Assembly (NCBI RefSeq): GCF_029223585.1
Contig: NZ_CP119423.1
Span: forward strand, 3,534,001 to 3,598,000
DNA length: 64,000 nt
Direction of reading: 5' to 3'
Origin: Photobacterium sp. DA100
GTDB lineage: Bacteria; Pseudomonadota; Gammaproteobacteria; Enterobacterales; Vibrionaceae
Positions within the stretch are counted from its first letter, which is position 1, and each line of letters opens with the position of its first letter. The position numbers and the translations under genes were made by a program. A model generated the notes under the pieces. It worked only from the letters and a program-made list of their open reading frames with translations. It was not told the DNA's origin and searched no databases. Positions 1-9,647 of this stretch are shown here, one piece after another.

Positions 1-1255
1 TGTAAATCTTTTGGGTTGGCTGAGTGCCGCGTTCAATAATGGCGACCGGGGTCGTGGCTGCGCGGCCGTGCTCGATAAGCTGCTGCATGATGTCAGAGGC
101 ATTCATTAGCCCCATATAAATCACCAGAGTCTGGTTACCCCGCGCCAAGGTTTGCCAGTCCAGTTGGTCACTACCAGCTTTGAGATGCCCGGTGACGAAC
201 ATCGCGGTCTGAGCATGATCCCTGTGAGTTAGAGGAATGCCGGCATAGGCAGTCGCACCAGCCGCCGCAGTGATCCCCGGCACTACCTCAAACGGAATAT
301 TGTGATCGAACAACACTTCCAGCTCCTCACCACCGCGACCGAAGACAAAAGGATCCCCGCCCTTAAGTCGCACCACACGCTTACCCTGCGAGGCATATTC
401 CACCAGCAGGCGGTTAGTCTCGGCCTGAGGTACACTGTGAAATCCAGCCTTCTTACCCACACATACCCGCTCGGCATCGCGGCGAATTAGGTCCATCACC
501 TCTTCCGAAACTAAATAATCAAACAGCACCACATCGGCTTGTTGCAATAACTGCAACGCTCTGAGGGTCAGCAAACCTGCATCACCCGGTCCGGCACCGA
601 TCAAGGCCACTTCACCACGATTGGCTTGACCTTGGCTAAGCTGCTCCAGCTCCTGCCCGGCCAACTCAAGCTGACCTGCAGCGACTAGTGAGGCAAAGCG
701 TCCATTGAAGGCTTGCTCCCAGAACTGGCGTCGGGCAGAGAAAGAAGTCACGGTTTGAGCTAAGCGAGAACGGAATCGACCCGCAATCGTTGCCATCTTG
801 CCTAGGTGCTGTGGCAGTAACGCCTCAAGTTTTTCACGGATCAACCTTGCCAGTACCGGCGCTTGCCCCGATGAAGAAACGGCAACGATGATCGGAGAGC
901 GATCGATAACGGACGGAACAATGAAGCTACAGCGTTGAGTGTCATCCACGACATTGACCAAGACCTGCCGCTGGTTGGCAGACTGGTATACCAGTGCATT
1001 CAAAGCCTTACGCTCAGTAGCCGCGATAGCGAGGAACATGCCATCAAGATGTTCAGGTGAAAAATCTTCACCCAAATAGGTAATCTGGCCGCTGGTAACA
1101 GCTTGTTGGAAAAGAGGCGACAGCTCCGGACTGATAACTTTTACATCGGCTCCTGCCTTAAGCAGCATCTTCGCCTTGCGCCAAGCAACATCATTACCAC
1201 CAACAACCAAGCATGGCCGGCGCTTGAGGTCAGCAAAAATTGGCAGATAGTCCAT
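1..1255 (-). CDS. cysG: Siroheme synthase CysG (partial, C-terminus beyond window edge)
   Basis: Multifunctional enzyme that turns uroporphyrinogen III into siroheme: SAM-dependent bis-methylation, then NAD-dependent dehydrogenation and iron insertion. Siroheme is the cofactor of the sulfite reductase CysI encoded at 7956-9647. The reading frame starts at ATG 1255 ([20 protein letters not shown]). The N-terminal precorrin-2 dehydrogenase/ferrochelatase domain has the nucleotide-binding Gly pattern [16 protein letters not shown]. The second half is the uroporphyrinogen methyltransferase, with [32 protein letters not shown] and [10 protein letters not shown] visible. About 418 of roughly 460 expected residues are present; the last ~40 lie left of base 1. 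It is divergent from cpdB. The identification is firm. Confidence 0.96.
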   Translation of the reverse strand, partial: MDYLPIFADLKRRPCLVVGGNDVAWRKAKMLLKAGADVKVISPELSPLFQQAVTSGQITYLGEDFSPEHLDGMFLAIAATERKALNALVYQSANQRQVLVNVVDDTQRCSFIVPSVIDRSPIIVAVSSSGQAPVLARLIREKLEALLPQHLGKMATIAGRFRSRLAQTVTSFSARRQFWEQAFNGRFASLVAAGQLELAGQELEQLSQGQANRGEVALIGAGPGDAGLLTLRALQLLQQADVVLFDYLVSEEVMDLIRRDAERVCVGKKAGFHSVPQAETNRLLVEYASQGKRVVRLKGGDPFVFGRGGEELEVLFDHNIPFEVVPGITAAAGATAYAGIPLTHRDHAQTAMFVTGHLKAGSDQLDWQTLARGNQTLVIYMGLMNASDIMQQLIEHGRAATTPVAIIERGTQPTQKIY

Positions 1256-1666
1256 ATGAGAATGTCCCTAAGAATCCATAGATAGGATCACTATAGTTGT
1301 GATGTTTTATTACCTGAAATTCTTAAATTTCATTTTTTATTCCAAAATGTTTATCTCGACATTTTTCTCTTTTCTCCCTTTTTAAAACATAGATAAGTTC
1401 GTCCAATTAGCAAAATGTCGACTTTTATAAGAAAAGAAACCATTCACCCCCGTGATGGATTCAAACAACTAATAAGTAATAGCTTTTTGACCTAGACTTA
1501 GGCGTAACCGAAATGTTGTTTTATGACGCAATCGTTTTTCATAAGACAAAAAAATACGCATAAAAAAGCGATTAATGACACATATCCGCTATTCTGATAC
1601 GCAATTCTGAACGTGTTTTTGTTACCTTATGCACGCTTTCCTATACCGACACTCATGGAGAAAATT
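1256..1666. other. Divergent intergenic region cysG/cpdB
   Basis: AT-rich 411-bp spacer between two divergent genes. It must hold both promoters, but I see no convincing consensus boxes, no hairpin terminator and no credible small gene. A reading frame that would extend cpdB 18 codons upstream (from 1613) has no ribosome-binding site. Confidence 0.5.
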
Positions 1667-3628
1667 ATGAAGTTATCAGCCAAACCCTTATCGATTGCGA
1701 TTTTGGGCGGCATGCTGGCTATGGCAGGTCCGGCTACAGCAGACACCATCAAGCTTCGCATCCTGGAAACTACGGATATCCATACCAATGTCATGGACTA
1801 TGACTACTACAAAGACAAGCCGACCAAGAAAACCGGCCTGGTCCGCACAGCAACATTGGTAAAGCAAGCCCAGTCTGAAGTAACCAACAGTGTTTTGGTT
1901 GATAACGGTGATTTGATCCAAGGTAGTCCAATGGGTGACTACATGGCCGCCAAGGGGCTTGGCGCAGGTGACGTGCACCCCGTTTACAAAGCGATGAACC
2001 AGCTGAACTACGAAGTGGGCAACATCGGTAACCACGAGTTCAACTACGGATTGGACTTCCTCGACAAAGCTATCTCAGGGGCAAACTTCCCTTACATCAA
2101 CGCCAACGTCTACGATTTGAAGACCGGCAAGAACCTCTTTACCCCTTATGTGATCAAAACCCACACCTTCAAGGACACCGATGGTGCCGAGCACGAAGTT
2201 AAAATCGGTTACATCGGCTTTGTACCGCCGCAAATCATGGTATGGGACAAACGCAACCTAGAAGGCAAGGTCAAGGCTGAAGATATCAAGCAAACCGCCG
2301 AGAAGTTTGTCCCGCAAATGAAAGCGGAAGGTGCTGACATCATCGTTGCCATCCCGCACTCGGGTGTCTCAGCAGATCCTTACAAGGTAATGGCCGAGAA
2401 CTCGGTCTACTACCTCACAGAAGTTGAAGGTATCGATGCCATCACCTTCGGTCACTCACATGCCGTCTTCCCTAGTAAGGCCTTTGCCAACCTGCCAAAC
2501 ACCGATGTGGAAAAAGGCACCATCAACGGTATCCCTGCGGTTATGCCGGGTCGCTGGGGGGATCACCTGGGTGTGATTGACTTGGTGCTAAAGCAAAAAG
2601 GCGAGAGCTGGACAGTGACCAGTGCGCAAACAGAAGCTCGTCCGATTTTCGATAAAATAAAAGGCGAAGCAATCGTAGAAGCTGACGAAAAAATGGTTGA
2701 GGCGGTGAAGGCCGAGCACGACGGTACCCGTGAGTTCGTCAATCAGCCAATCGGAAAAGCCAACGATGTGATGTACAGCTTCCTAGCGCTGGTACAGGAT
2801 GATCCAACAGTGCAAATCGTCAGCCTTGCCCAGCAAGATTATGTCGAGCGCTTTATCCAAGGTGATCCGGATCTAGATGGTATTCCTGTGCTGTCTGCTG
2901 CCGCACCATTCAAAGCCGGCGGCCGCGGTAACGATCCAACAAACTTTACCGAGGTAGAATCCGGCCAACTGACCTTCCGTAACGCGGCAGACCTTTACCT
3001 GTATCCAAATACCCTAGTGGCAATGAAGGTCACCGGTAAAGAAGTAAAAGAGTGGCTGGAATGCTCTGCCGGCCAATTCAACCAAATCGATCTTAACAGC
3101 GACAAACAGCAGGGCCTGATCAACTGGGACGGCTTCCGTACCTATAACTTCGATGTTATCGACGGTGTGCACTACAGCATCGATGTATCCCAGCCTGCCC
3201 GCTACGACGGCGACTGCAAGTTAATCAACGACAAGGCCGAGCGTATCCAGGGCCTGACCTTCAATGGCAAGCCTGTGGATCCAGCGCAGCCATTTATCAT
3301 CGCAACCAACAACTACCGCGCCTATAGCGGAAAATTTGCCGGTACCGGTGAAGAGTACATTGCCTTCGCTTCCCCTGATGAAAACCGCACCATTGTGGCG
3401 GACTACATCACTCGCGTCAGCAAAGAGCAGGGTGAAGTGACACCTAGCGCTGACAACAACTGGCGCTTTGCCCCGCTCAAGAGTGAGAAAGAGCTAAACA
3501 TTACTTTCGAAACCTCACCGGGTGACAAAGCCGCAAGCTTCATCAAGGAGAAAGCGCAATACCCAATGGAGAAAACCGGTACTGACGAAATCGGCTTTGC
3601 GGTTTACCGTATCGATCTACAAAAGTAA
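1667..3628 (+). CDS. cpdB: 2',3'-cyclic-nucleotide 2'-phosphodiesterase/3'-nucleotidase, periplasmic
   Basis: Periplasmic metallo-phosphoesterase that opens 2',3'-cyclic nucleotides and then removes the 3'-phosphate, letting the cell use external nucleotides. I chose ATG 1667 because GGAG lies six bases upstream and the protein then opens with a normal signal peptide (about residues 1-25, cleaved after PATA before DTIKLR). The calcineurin-like metal-binding motifs are all visible: TTDIHTN (D37, H39), [34 protein letters not shown] and [10 protein letters not shown]. The C-terminal 5'-nucleotidase substrate domain follows from about residue 375. At 653 aa the length matches E. coli CpdB (647). 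It is a single-gene unit closed by its own terminator. Confidence 0.95.
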   Translation: MKLSAKPLSIAILGGMLAMAGPATADTIKLRILETTDIHTNVMDYDYYKDKPTKKTGLVRTATLVKQAQSEVTNSVLVDNGDLIQGSPMGDYMAAKGLGAGDVHPVYKAMNQLNYEVGNIGNHEFNYGLDFLDKAISGANFPYINANVYDLKTGKNLFTPYVIKTHTFKDTDGAEHEVKIGYIGFVPPQIMVWDKRNLEGKVKAEDIKQTAEKFVPQMKAEGADIIVAIPHSGVSADPYKVMAENSVYYLTEVEGIDAITFGHSHAVFPSKAFANLPNTDVEKGTINGIPAVMPGRWGDHLGVIDLVLKQKGESWTVTSAQTEARPIFDKIKGEAIVEADEKMVEAVKAEHDGTREFVNQPIGKANDVMYSFLALVQDDPTVQIVSLAQQDYVERFIQGDPDLDGIPVLSAAAPFKAGGRGNDPTNFTEVESGQLTFRNAADLYLYPNTLVAMKVTGKEVKEWLECSAGQFNQIDLNSDKQQGLINWDGFRTYNFDVIDGVHYSIDVSQPARYDGDCKLINDKAERIQGLTFNGKPVDPAQPFIIATNNYRAYSGKFAGTGEEYIAFASPDENRTIVADYITRVSKEQGEVTPSADNNWRFAPLKSEKELNITFETSPGDKAASFIKEKAQYPMEKTGTDEIGFAVYRIDLQK

Positions 3629-3653
3629 GCCTGTAACCCAGTCGCCCTAGAAC

Positions 3654-3683
3654 ATACCGCAGCCTCGGCTGCGGTATTTTTTT
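3654..3683 (+). terminator. Rho-independent terminator of cpdB
   Basis: An 11-bp perfect stem (ATACCGCAGCC / GGCTGCGGTAT) with a two-base loop, followed by seven T residues, 26 bases after the cpdB stop. Confidence 0.9.
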
Positions 3684-3732
3684 GATATGATGAAACCACG
3701 GCAAATGCGTTACCCAACCCAGCGAGCATGCA

Positions 3733-4299
3733 ATGACAACAGCCCTAACCCAATACCTCCAAGACCATGGCGCCGATAAACAGGCCGTCGAACAAGCTCT
3801 GGCGCTAGCCGAGCCGATGGAGCTACCAACCCGCCATATATTGCTCAACCAAGGCGAGCAACCGAGCCAGGCCTTCTTTCTTGTCGAAGGGGTCTGCCAT
3901 GCTTGCTACCTAACCTCTGGGGGCCGCCAGTTCAGCAAAGAGTTTTACTGGGAGCAAGAGCTGATCCTTGGCTTTGAAAGCCTGCTGACCGCTGGTCCTT
4001 CCGAATATTTGCTAGAAACCCTATCGGCCAGCCAGATACTCGCCTTGCCCCTGACCCTCGTCGAGCAATGGAAGGAGACCTGTCCCCGACTCTATATGGC
4101 CCTGCTTGAAAGACAGCTTCTGTTCAAGGAGCACAAAGAACGCTTCATGCTCATCCATACTCCCGAAGAGCGCTATACCCTCTTTGGCGAACACTTCCCC
4201 GAGTTAGAAGCGCAACTAGCCGACTACCAGATTGCCTCTTACCTTGGTATTACTGCCACCAGTCTGAGCCGTATCCGCGCCAGGCTCAATGAAAAGTAG
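3733..4299 (+). CDS. Crp/Fnr-family transcriptional regulator
   Basis: A 188-aa cytoplasmic DNA-binding regulator. Residues ~15-120 look like a cyclic-nucleotide-binding-type beta barrel (LPTRHILLNQGEQPSQAFFL then VEGVCHACYL), followed by the dimerisation helix and a short C-terminal helix-turn-helix with ADYQIASYLGITATSLSRIR as the recognition part. It lacks the usual cAMP phosphate-cassette arginine context and has no FNR-type N-terminal cysteine cluster, so neither cAMP nor an Fe-S cluster is the obvious ligand. It stands alone between cpdB and the acetyltransferase gene, so targets cannot be read from context. The ATG at 3733 has only a weak upstream GCGAG. Confidence 0.85.
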   Translation: MTTALTQYLQDHGADKQAVEQALALAEPMELPTRHILLNQGEQPSQAFFLVEGVCHACYLTSGGRQFSKEFYWEQELILGFESLLTAGPSEYLLETLSASQILALPLTLVEQWKETCPRLYMALLERQLLFKEHKERFMLIHTPEERYTLFGEHFPELEAQLADYQIASYLGITATSLSRIRARLNEK

Positions 4300-4396
4300 C
4301 CCGGCAAAGGCCAACTTGCCTTAAGTTAATGCCAACGCCTTTGAGTTAATTTATCCTCAGGCAAGTATGAATAATAAATACCATCAGGAGAAAGAT

Positions 4397-4846
4397 ATGC
4401 AATGGCAGTGCCTCAGCTTTGACCAACTGACAACCCACCAGCTCTATGACTTGCTAAAACTGCGCTGCAATGTCTTTGTCGTCGAACAAGAATGTGCCTA
4501 CCCGGAGCTGGATGATCATGACAGGCACGCAGGCACCCACCACTTACTGGGCTACCAAGACAAGATGCTAGTCGCCTACCTCCGTCTGTTACCTGCCGGT
4601 ACCACCTATGACGGTGTCAGCATTGGCCGGGTCGTGACCGCACCCAACGCACGCGGTAAAGGCATTGGCAACCAGCTGCTCGAACAAGGCCTGGCTTTCG
4701 CCGAGCAGCTGTGGCCAGGTAAAACCATCGAAATCGGTGCCCAGTCGCACTTGCAGCATTATTACCGGCGCTATGGTTTCGAGGCTTTTTCAGAAGAATA
4801 CCTAGAAGACGGTATCCCACATATTGATATGCGTCTCACCAAATAG
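4397..4846 (+). CDS. GNAT-family N-acetyltransferase, ElaA-like
   Basis: A 149-aa acetyl-CoA-dependent N-acyltransferase of the ElaA type; the natural substrate of ElaA is not established. ATG 4397 is preferred over an in-frame ATG at 4367 because AGGAG sits just upstream and the N-terminus MQWQCLSFDQLTTHQLYDLL then aligns with ElaA proteins. Family hallmarks are LLKLRCNVFVVEQECAYPELD near residue 25, and the acetyl-CoA pyrophosphate loop RVVTAPNARGKGIGNQLLEQ around residues 80-100. The GNAT fold ends with YYRRYGFEAFSEEYLEDGIP. It is monocistronic and ends at a bidirectional terminator shared with the convergent OapA-like gene. Confidence 0.88.
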   Translation: MQWQCLSFDQLTTHQLYDLLKLRCNVFVVEQECAYPELDDHDRHAGTHHLLGYQDKMLVAYLRLLPAGTTYDGVSIGRVVTAPNARGKGIGNQLLEQGLAFAEQLWPGKTIEIGAQSHLQHYYRRYGFEAFSEEYLEDGIPHIDMRLTK

Positions 4847-4880
4847 CTACCGCTACACCAGTAACAACAACCAGACAGCA

Positions 4881-4905
4881 AAAAAGCCACCGAAGTGGCT
4901 TTTTT
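4881..4905. terminator. Bidirectional terminator between elaA-like and oapA-like genes
   Basis: Hairpin AAGCCAC-CGAA-GTGGCTT with an A-tract on one side and a T-tract on the other, so it can end transcription from both convergent genes. Confidence 0.88.
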
Positions 4906-4928
4906 GTTATCTCATCTCTACCGACTGA

Positions 4929-5636
4929 TTACTGGGTACGGCGTACAAAGCTGCCGTCCGAGCGACGGAAAAACAAGATCGGCTCGCCGTTGCGCCCTTC
5001 GATTTGCAACGCATCCAACCCGCCTTGTGCGGTTTGTCGGTAACGCAGCCACTGACCGGCCTTGATCCGGCTCAGGGGCTTGTCGTCCCCTTCAATGGCG
5101 GCGACCGCATACAGATCATTAAGCGGCAGGTTGTGCTGACGGAAAATATTGGCCAAGGTCTCGCCGCTTTTGACCTGGTAGCGCTGCCAGTCGGCACTGG
5201 CCGACTGCGATGAGGAGCCCGTTTTTTCAGACGGTTTAGCGGCAGGCCTAGCCGCTACCGTCTGACTTTCTACCGGCTCCAACGGGGTAATACGCGAAGG
5301 ACGAGCTGGTGATACCGGCTCTTCCCGCTCACCGACAGTTATGCGTTGCGGCTGCTGGCTCTCCAGGTTCAGGGACAATTCTCGGCGAACCGGCTCAGAA
5401 GAAGCAGGCTGTATAGTCGGCTCTCCACCAGGCAGTAACAGCAACACGCCGACCACCGGCACGAGCACCATCAAAGCACGGCGGTGCAGTTTAGGCAGTT
5501 GGTGCCACTTGCTTTCCAACGGAGCAAGCTTGCCACGGATAGCCGCGGCTCCTTGTTTCAACGCCGCCTTATCGAAGGTAATGCGCGGCCACGAAAACTC
5601 TCTCTTTTTATTCGAACGGCGTTTGGCCTGTCCCAT
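4929..5636 (-). CDS. OapA/YtfB-family cell-envelope protein with LysM-like domain
   Basis: A 235-aa inner-membrane-anchored protein. A basic cytoplasmic N-terminus (MGQAKRRSNKKR) leads to one membrane helix around residues 55-72 (ALMVLVPVVGVLLLLPGG). A Pro/Ser-rich linker follows, then a C-terminal OapA domain with a LysM-like core (WQRYQVKSGETLANIFRQHN). Family members bind peptidoglycan glycan strands and localise to the division site (YtfB) or affect colony opacity and adhesion (OapA). ATG 5636 is chosen over an in-frame GTG at 5645 because GGAG is eight bases upstream of it. It is divergent from fklB, the same ytfB-fklB pairing found in E. coli, which supports orthology. Confidence 0.85.
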   Translation of the reverse strand: MGQAKRRSNKKREFSWPRITFDKAALKQGAAAIRGKLAPLESKWHQLPKLHRRALMVLVPVVGVLLLLPGGEPTIQPASSEPVRRELSLNLESQQPQRITVGEREEPVSPARPSRITPLEPVESQTVAARPAAKPSEKTGSSSQSASADWQRYQVKSGETLANIFRQHNLPLNDLYAVAAIEGDDKPLSRIKAGQWLRYRQTAQGGLDALQIEGRNGEPILFFRRSDGSFVRRTQ

Positions 5637-5758
5637 ATACAACACTCCAGCGCTATCTGATTCACGCTATCCATCGACAGCTTGTTACAATGGTTTACCC
5701 CTAGGGGGAGAAACTGTTATCCTGCCTGCTTTATTCACTCTACTAAAGAGATGACACC

Positions 5759-6379
5759 ATGTCTGACGTTAAACTAGATACAGTTGAAACTAAAGCAAGC
5801 TACGGTATCGGTCTTCAAATGGGCCAGCAGCTAGCACAAAGTGGTCTAGAGGGCCTGAATGTTGCTGCTATCGCCAAAGGTATCGCGACTTCTCTAACTG
5901 GCGAGATGCCAGAAATCGAAGTTGACGAAATCAACAACGCACTACGTGAACTACACACTCGTGCCGAGGCTGTTCGTCAGGAGCAAGCTAAAGCTGCTGC
6001 GGCTGATGGCGAAGCGTTCCTAAAAGATAACGCACTACGCCCAGAAGTTACAGTGACTGAGTCTGGTCTACAGTACGAAATTCTGGTTGAAGGTAACGGC
6101 GAAATCCCTACTTCTGACAAGCAAGTACGCGTTCACTACCACGGCGAGCTAACAGACGGAACTGTTTTCGACAGCTCTGTTTCTCGCGGTCAGCCTGCAG
6201 AATTCCCAGTAACGGGCGTAATCGCTGGTTGGGTTGAAGCCCTTCAGCTAATGCCTGTTGGTTCTAAGTGGAAACTATACATCCCACAGAACCTGGCATA
6301 CGGCGAGCGCGGCGCAGGTGCAGCGATCCCGCCATATGCAGCGCTAGTGTTCGAAGTAGAACTACTAGACATCCTGTAA
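5759..6379 (+). CDS. fklB: FKBP-type peptidyl-prolyl cis-trans isomerase FklB (FKBP22)
   Basis: A 206-aa proline isomerase and chaperone. The N-terminal ~90 residues ([18 protein letters not shown] and following helices) form the dimerisation domain of FkpA/FklB proteins, and the C-terminal ~110 residues are the FKBP fold with [38 protein letters not shown] and [20 protein letters not shown]. There is no signal peptide, so it acts in the cytoplasm, unlike FkpA. Length and neighbour (oapA/ytfB-like) match E. coli fklB. It ends at its own strong terminator. Confidence 0.95.
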   Translation: MSDVKLDTVETKASYGIGLQMGQQLAQSGLEGLNVAAIAKGIATSLTGEMPEIEVDEINNALRELHTRAEAVRQEQAKAAAADGEAFLKDNALRPEVTVTESGLQYEILVEGNGEIPTSDKQVRVHYHGELTDGTVFDSSVSRGQPAEFPVTGVIAGWVEALQLMPVGSKWKLYIPQNLAYGERGAGAAIPPYAALVFEVELLDIL

Positions 6380-6399
6380 TCGCCCGACGATTCATGACA

Positions 6400-6426
6400 A
6401 AAACGGTGCTTCAGGCACCGTTTTTT
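6400..6426 (+). terminator. Rho-independent terminator of fklB
   Basis: Stem AAACGGTGC / GCACCGTTT with loop TTCAG and six T residues, about 20 bases after the stop. Confidence 0.9.
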
Positions 6427-6587
6427 GTTTCTGGTCATCCCTTTTTCTAACGACCATCCTACCCAAAAATTGTCTTTTTTTGTTCCTTAATCCATTTTTT
6501 GCCATAGAATTTGGTACCTCACCCGCATTCCTGACTAATCTTAATTGGGATTAACAACGTCGACGCCTGCATGGAGGATTGCGAAAA

Positions 6588-7076
6588 ATGCATCTATTGA
6601 CCCGAACCCGCGCCAAAACCTGGCTACTGCTGCTCATTGGCAGCTTGCTGTTACCTACTGCCAGCCACGGCTTTAGCCTTTCTGACTTATTCGGTGGCGG
6701 AGATGACGAAACGGCATCAACAGTTAGCAACCCATTGACCGATCTCATTAGCAGTCAGCTCAATATTTCTAACGAGCAAGCCGCAGGAGGGGCTGGTGCC
6801 CTGCTGTCGATCGCTGCCAGCCAACTTGGCGGCGAACAGGCCACTGAACTGACAAAAATGATCCCCGGGCTCGACGCCCTGACCGCCAGCCTACCTCCAG
6901 GCACCAGTGCACTGCTTGGCAATATGGATACCATCAACCAGGTATTCAGCGCCCTCGGCATGGATGCCAGCATGGTGAGCCAATTCATTCCGGTGGTGAT
7001 GCAGTTCCTTGGCGATCAAGGAGCCAGTGCGGGCCTGCTCGATAGTCTCGGCAGTATCTGGCAGACCGCGGGCTGA
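6588..7076 (+). CDS. Exported DUF2780-family protein
   Basis: A 162-aa protein of unknown function. ATG 6588 is the start: GGAGG lies ten bases upstream, whereas an in-frame TTG at 6579 would touch the ribosome-binding site. A signal peptide is clear (basic MHLLTRTRAKTW, hydrophobic LLLLIGSLLLPTASHG, likely cleavage near residue 30). The mature part is small-residue-rich and carries the DUF2780 pattern: repeated Gly/Leu/Met helices (ISNEQAAGGAGALLSIAASQ, IPVVMQFLGDQGASAGLLDS). The family is common in marine gammaproteobacteria. No catalytic residues can be named. Confidence 0.75.
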   Translation: MHLLTRTRAKTWLLLLIGSLLLPTASHGFSLSDLFGGGDDETASTVSNPLTDLISSQLNISNEQAAGGAGALLSIAASQLGGEQATELTKMIPGLDALTASLPPGTSALLGNMDTINQVFSALGMDASMVSQFIPVVMQFLGDQGASAGLLDSLGSIWQTAG

Positions 7077-7137
7077 CAAGCCCCTAAAAACGCGCGCAAA
7101 GATACCGTGCATGTCACAACCTTCTGTCAGCATGATG

Positions 7138-7173
7138 TAAAAAAGCCTTACCCAGCAATGGATAAGGCTTTTA
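7138..7173. terminator. Bidirectional terminator between the DUF2780 gene and cysH
   Basis: Ten-base inverted repeat AAAAGCCTTA / TAAGGCTTTT with a 12-base loop, A- and T-tracts on the flanks, between convergent genes. Confidence 0.85.
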
Positions 7174-7201
7174 TCACCCGCGGCCTATTACTCTGTATCA
7201 A

Positions 7202-7963
7202 CTAGATACCAGAGCCATCAGCTTCGTCATCATCCTCATGCAGGCCACACTCGCGCTTGAGGCCAAAGAAGCGGGTATCTTCTTCCTTCATTCCCGGTTG
7301 CCATTTTTGGCTGGTGTGGGTATCACCAACCGACAGATACCCCTCATCTTTGAGCGGGTGATATGGCAGCTGGTGTACTGCCAAATACTGCTCAATATCA
7401 CGATCACTCCAGTCGATCAGCGGCAGGAACTTGAACAGACCGTTTTGCACCGCCAGCACCGGCAAAGTTGCACGGCTCTGCGATTGCTCGCGGCGCAGAC
7501 CGGCAAACCAAGCTGATATTCCAAGCTCATCCAAGGCACGGCGCATCGGCTCTACCTTATTGAGGCGGTTGTACTGCTTGATCCCGTCAAGCCCCTGCTC
7601 CCATAATTTTCCAAACCGTGCCTCCTGCCAGTTCGGGCTCAGCTCTGCACGGTAGACATGCAGATTCAGGTGCAACCGCTCGGTCAACTCATCGACAAAC
7701 TGGTAGGTTTCCGGAAAAAGGTAGCCTGTGTCTGTCAATATCACAGGGATATCCGGCTTGATCCGAGTCACCATATGCAGCATCACAGCCGACTGGATAC
7801 CAAAACTCGATGCCAACCCCAATTGTCCCGGCAAGTTGTCCAAGGCCCACCGGATACGTTGCTGCGCAGACATCGCTTCAAGCATGGCATTGACCTCGGC
7901 CAATTTCAGTATCTGCTCTACCTTGCTGGCCTGCAGCAACGCGGCATATTGGCTATCAGGCAT
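7202..7963 (-). CDS. cysH: Phosphoadenosine phosphosulfate (PAPS) reductase
   Basis: Reduces PAPS to sulfite with thioredoxin, the step before sulfite reductase in assimilatory sulfate reduction. The 253-aa protein starts at ATG 7963 ([10 protein letters not shown]), overlapping the end of cysI by eight bases; a longer in-frame extension upstream simply runs through cysI in another frame. Visible motifs are [14 protein letters not shown] (PP-loop), [27 protein letters not shown] and the C-terminal catalytic [11 protein letters not shown] with the active cysteine. The lack of the CC/CXXC cluster of APS reductases marks it as a PAPS enzyme. It is the last gene of the cysJIH operon. Confidence 0.96.
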   Translation of the reverse strand: MPDSQYAALLQASKVEQILKLAEVNAMLEAMSAQQRIRWALDNLPGQLGLASSFGIQSAVMLHMVTRIKPDIPVILTDTGYLFPETYQFVDELTERLHLNLHVYRAELSPNWQEARFGKLWEQGLDGIKQYNRLNKVEPMRRALDELGISAWFAGLRREQSQSRATLPVLAVQNGLFKFLPLIDWSDRDIEQYLAVHQLPYHPLKDEGYLSVGDTHTSQKWQPGMKEEDTRFFGLKRECGLHEDDDEADGSGI

Positions 7964-9647
7964 AGAAATCCCTCTTTGAAACAAGTACCGGCTCAATAAT
8001 TCCGGCACGGATGGTGAAGTCACCAAAATCTTCCCCGGCTTCTCGCTCCTTGGCCCAACGGCCAACCAGACTGTCCAGCTCGGAAAGAATTTGCTCGACC
8101 GTAATATTTTCACGATACATTTTCGGGATGCGGGTACCATTTCGATTGCCGCCAAGGTGCAAGTTGTAGCGACCTGGAGCCTTACCGACCAATCCCACTT
8201 CGGCCAACATGGCCCGGCCACAACCATTCGGGCAACCGGTGACACGCAAGATGATATTGTCATCCTTCGGCAGGCCGTACTTTTCCAGCAGCTGTTCAAT
8301 GTCAGTGACAAACTCCGGCAGGAAGCGTTCAGCTTCGGCCATCGCTAATGGACAAGTTGGCAGCGAAACACACGCCATGGCATTTTTCCGCTGCTCGGAC
8401 ACACCATCATCGATCAGCCCGTGATCGCGAGCGATCTTTTCGATCCTACCTTTCTCACCAGCCGGCACGCCGGCAACAATCAAATTCTGATTAGCGGTCA
8501 TACGAAAATCACCTTTATGGACTTTCGCGATCTCCGCCACTCCTGTTTTCAAAGGCTTACCCGGAAAATCCAGCAAACGGCCATTTTCAATAAACAACGT
8601 CAGGTGATGCTTGCCATCAATCCCTTCCACCCAGCCAATACGATCACCGCGTTCGGTAAACTCATAAGGGCGGCTTGGGGCAAAAACAATCCCGGCCCGT
8701 TTCTCGACCTCGGCCTTGAACACATCGACACCGACCCGATCCAGAGTGTATTTGGTCTTGGCGTTCTTACGGTTAGAGCGGTTACCCCAATCTCGCTGGG
8801 TCGTCACCACCGCCGCCGCCACATCCAGAGTTTTCTCCAGCGGCACAAAGCCAAAGTCATCGGCCTTGCGTGGATAGGTTGCCTTGTCGCCGTGGGTCAT
8901 GGCCAGCCCGCCGCCCACCAACACATTGAAGCCAACCAACTGCCCCTGTTCGGCAATCGCGACAAAGTTCAGATCATTGGCATGGACATCGACATCGTTT
9001 TGCGGCGGGATCACCACGGTGGTCTTGAACTTCCTCGGCAGATACGTGCTACCCAAAATAGGCTCTTCGTCCGTACTCTCCAGCCTTTCACCATCCAGCC
9101 AAATCTCGGCATAGGCGCGAGTTTTCGGCAGCAGGTGCTCACTGATTTTTTTCGCCCACTCATACGCCTGCTGGTGAAGTTCGGACTCCACCGGGTTGGT
9201 AGTACACAGCACATTGCGGTTCACATCCCCCGCCGTCGCGATTGAATCAATCCCGATCTTGTTCAGGGTCTGGTGCATCAGCTTGATATTTGGCTTTAGC
9301 ACGCCATGGAACTGGAACGTCTGGCGGGTGGTCAAACGGATACTGCCATACAGCGAATGCTCCTCGGCAAACTTATCAATCGCCAGCCACTGCTTGGGGG
9401 TGATCACCCCCCCCGGCATCCGGGCCCGCAGCATCACATTGTGCAGCGGCTCCAGTTTCTGCTTGGCGCGCTCGGCGCGGATATCGCGATCGTCTTGCTG
9501 GTACATCCCGTGAAAACGGATCAGCTGGAAATTATCCGCGGTGAAACCACCGGTGATCCGATCATTCAAATCTTTAACAATGGTGCCACGCAAGAAGTTA
9601 CTTTCACGCTTGAGGCGTTCGTTATCCGACAGTTTTTGCTCGCTCAT
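7956..9647 (-). CDS. cysI: Sulfite reductase (NADPH) hemoprotein beta subunit
   Basis: Siroheme and [4Fe-4S] subunit that reduces sulfite to sulfide with six electrons from CysJ. Length is 563 aa, close to E. coli CysI (570). The cofactor-bridging cysteines are in [16 protein letters not shown] and [20 protein letters not shown] near residues 425 and 465. Substrate-side basic residues sit in [15 protein letters not shown] and [12 protein letters not shown]. Its ATG overlaps the cysJ stop codon by one base (TAATG) and its end overlaps cysH by eight, so the three genes are translationally coupled. Confidence 0.97.
   Translation of the reverse strand: MSEQKLSDNERLKRESNFLRGTIVKDLNDRITGGFTADNFQLIRFHGMYQQDDRDIRAERAKQKLEPLHNVMLRARMPGGVITPKQWLAIDKFAEEHSLYGSIRLTTRQTFQFHGVLKPNIKLMHQTLNKIGIDSIATAGDVNRNVLCTTNPVESELHQQAYEWAKKISEHLLPKTRAYAEIWLDGERLESTDEEPILGSTYLPRKFKTTVVIPPQNDVDVHANDLNFVAIAEQGQLVGFNVLVGGGLAMTHGDKATYPRKADDFGFVPLEKTLDVAAAVVTTQRDWGNRSNRKNAKTKYTLDRVGVDVFKAEVEKRAGIVFAPSRPYEFTERGDRIGWVEGIDGKHHLTLFIENGRLLDFPGKPLKTGVAEIAKVHKGDFRMTANQNLIVAGVPAGEKGRIEKIARDHGLIDDGVSEQRKNAMACVSLPTCPLAMAEAERFLPEFVTDIEQLLEKYGLPKDDNIILRVTGCPNGCGRAMLAEVGLVGKAPGRYNLHLGGNRNGTRIPKMYRENITVEQILSELDSLVGRWAKEREAGEDFGDFTIRAGIIEPVLVSKRDFYA

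Noticed and set aside
8421..9245. Long plus-strand frame opposite cysI
   Set aside because: Antisense shadow of a well-identified gene; no ribosome-binding site, low-complexity basic product.
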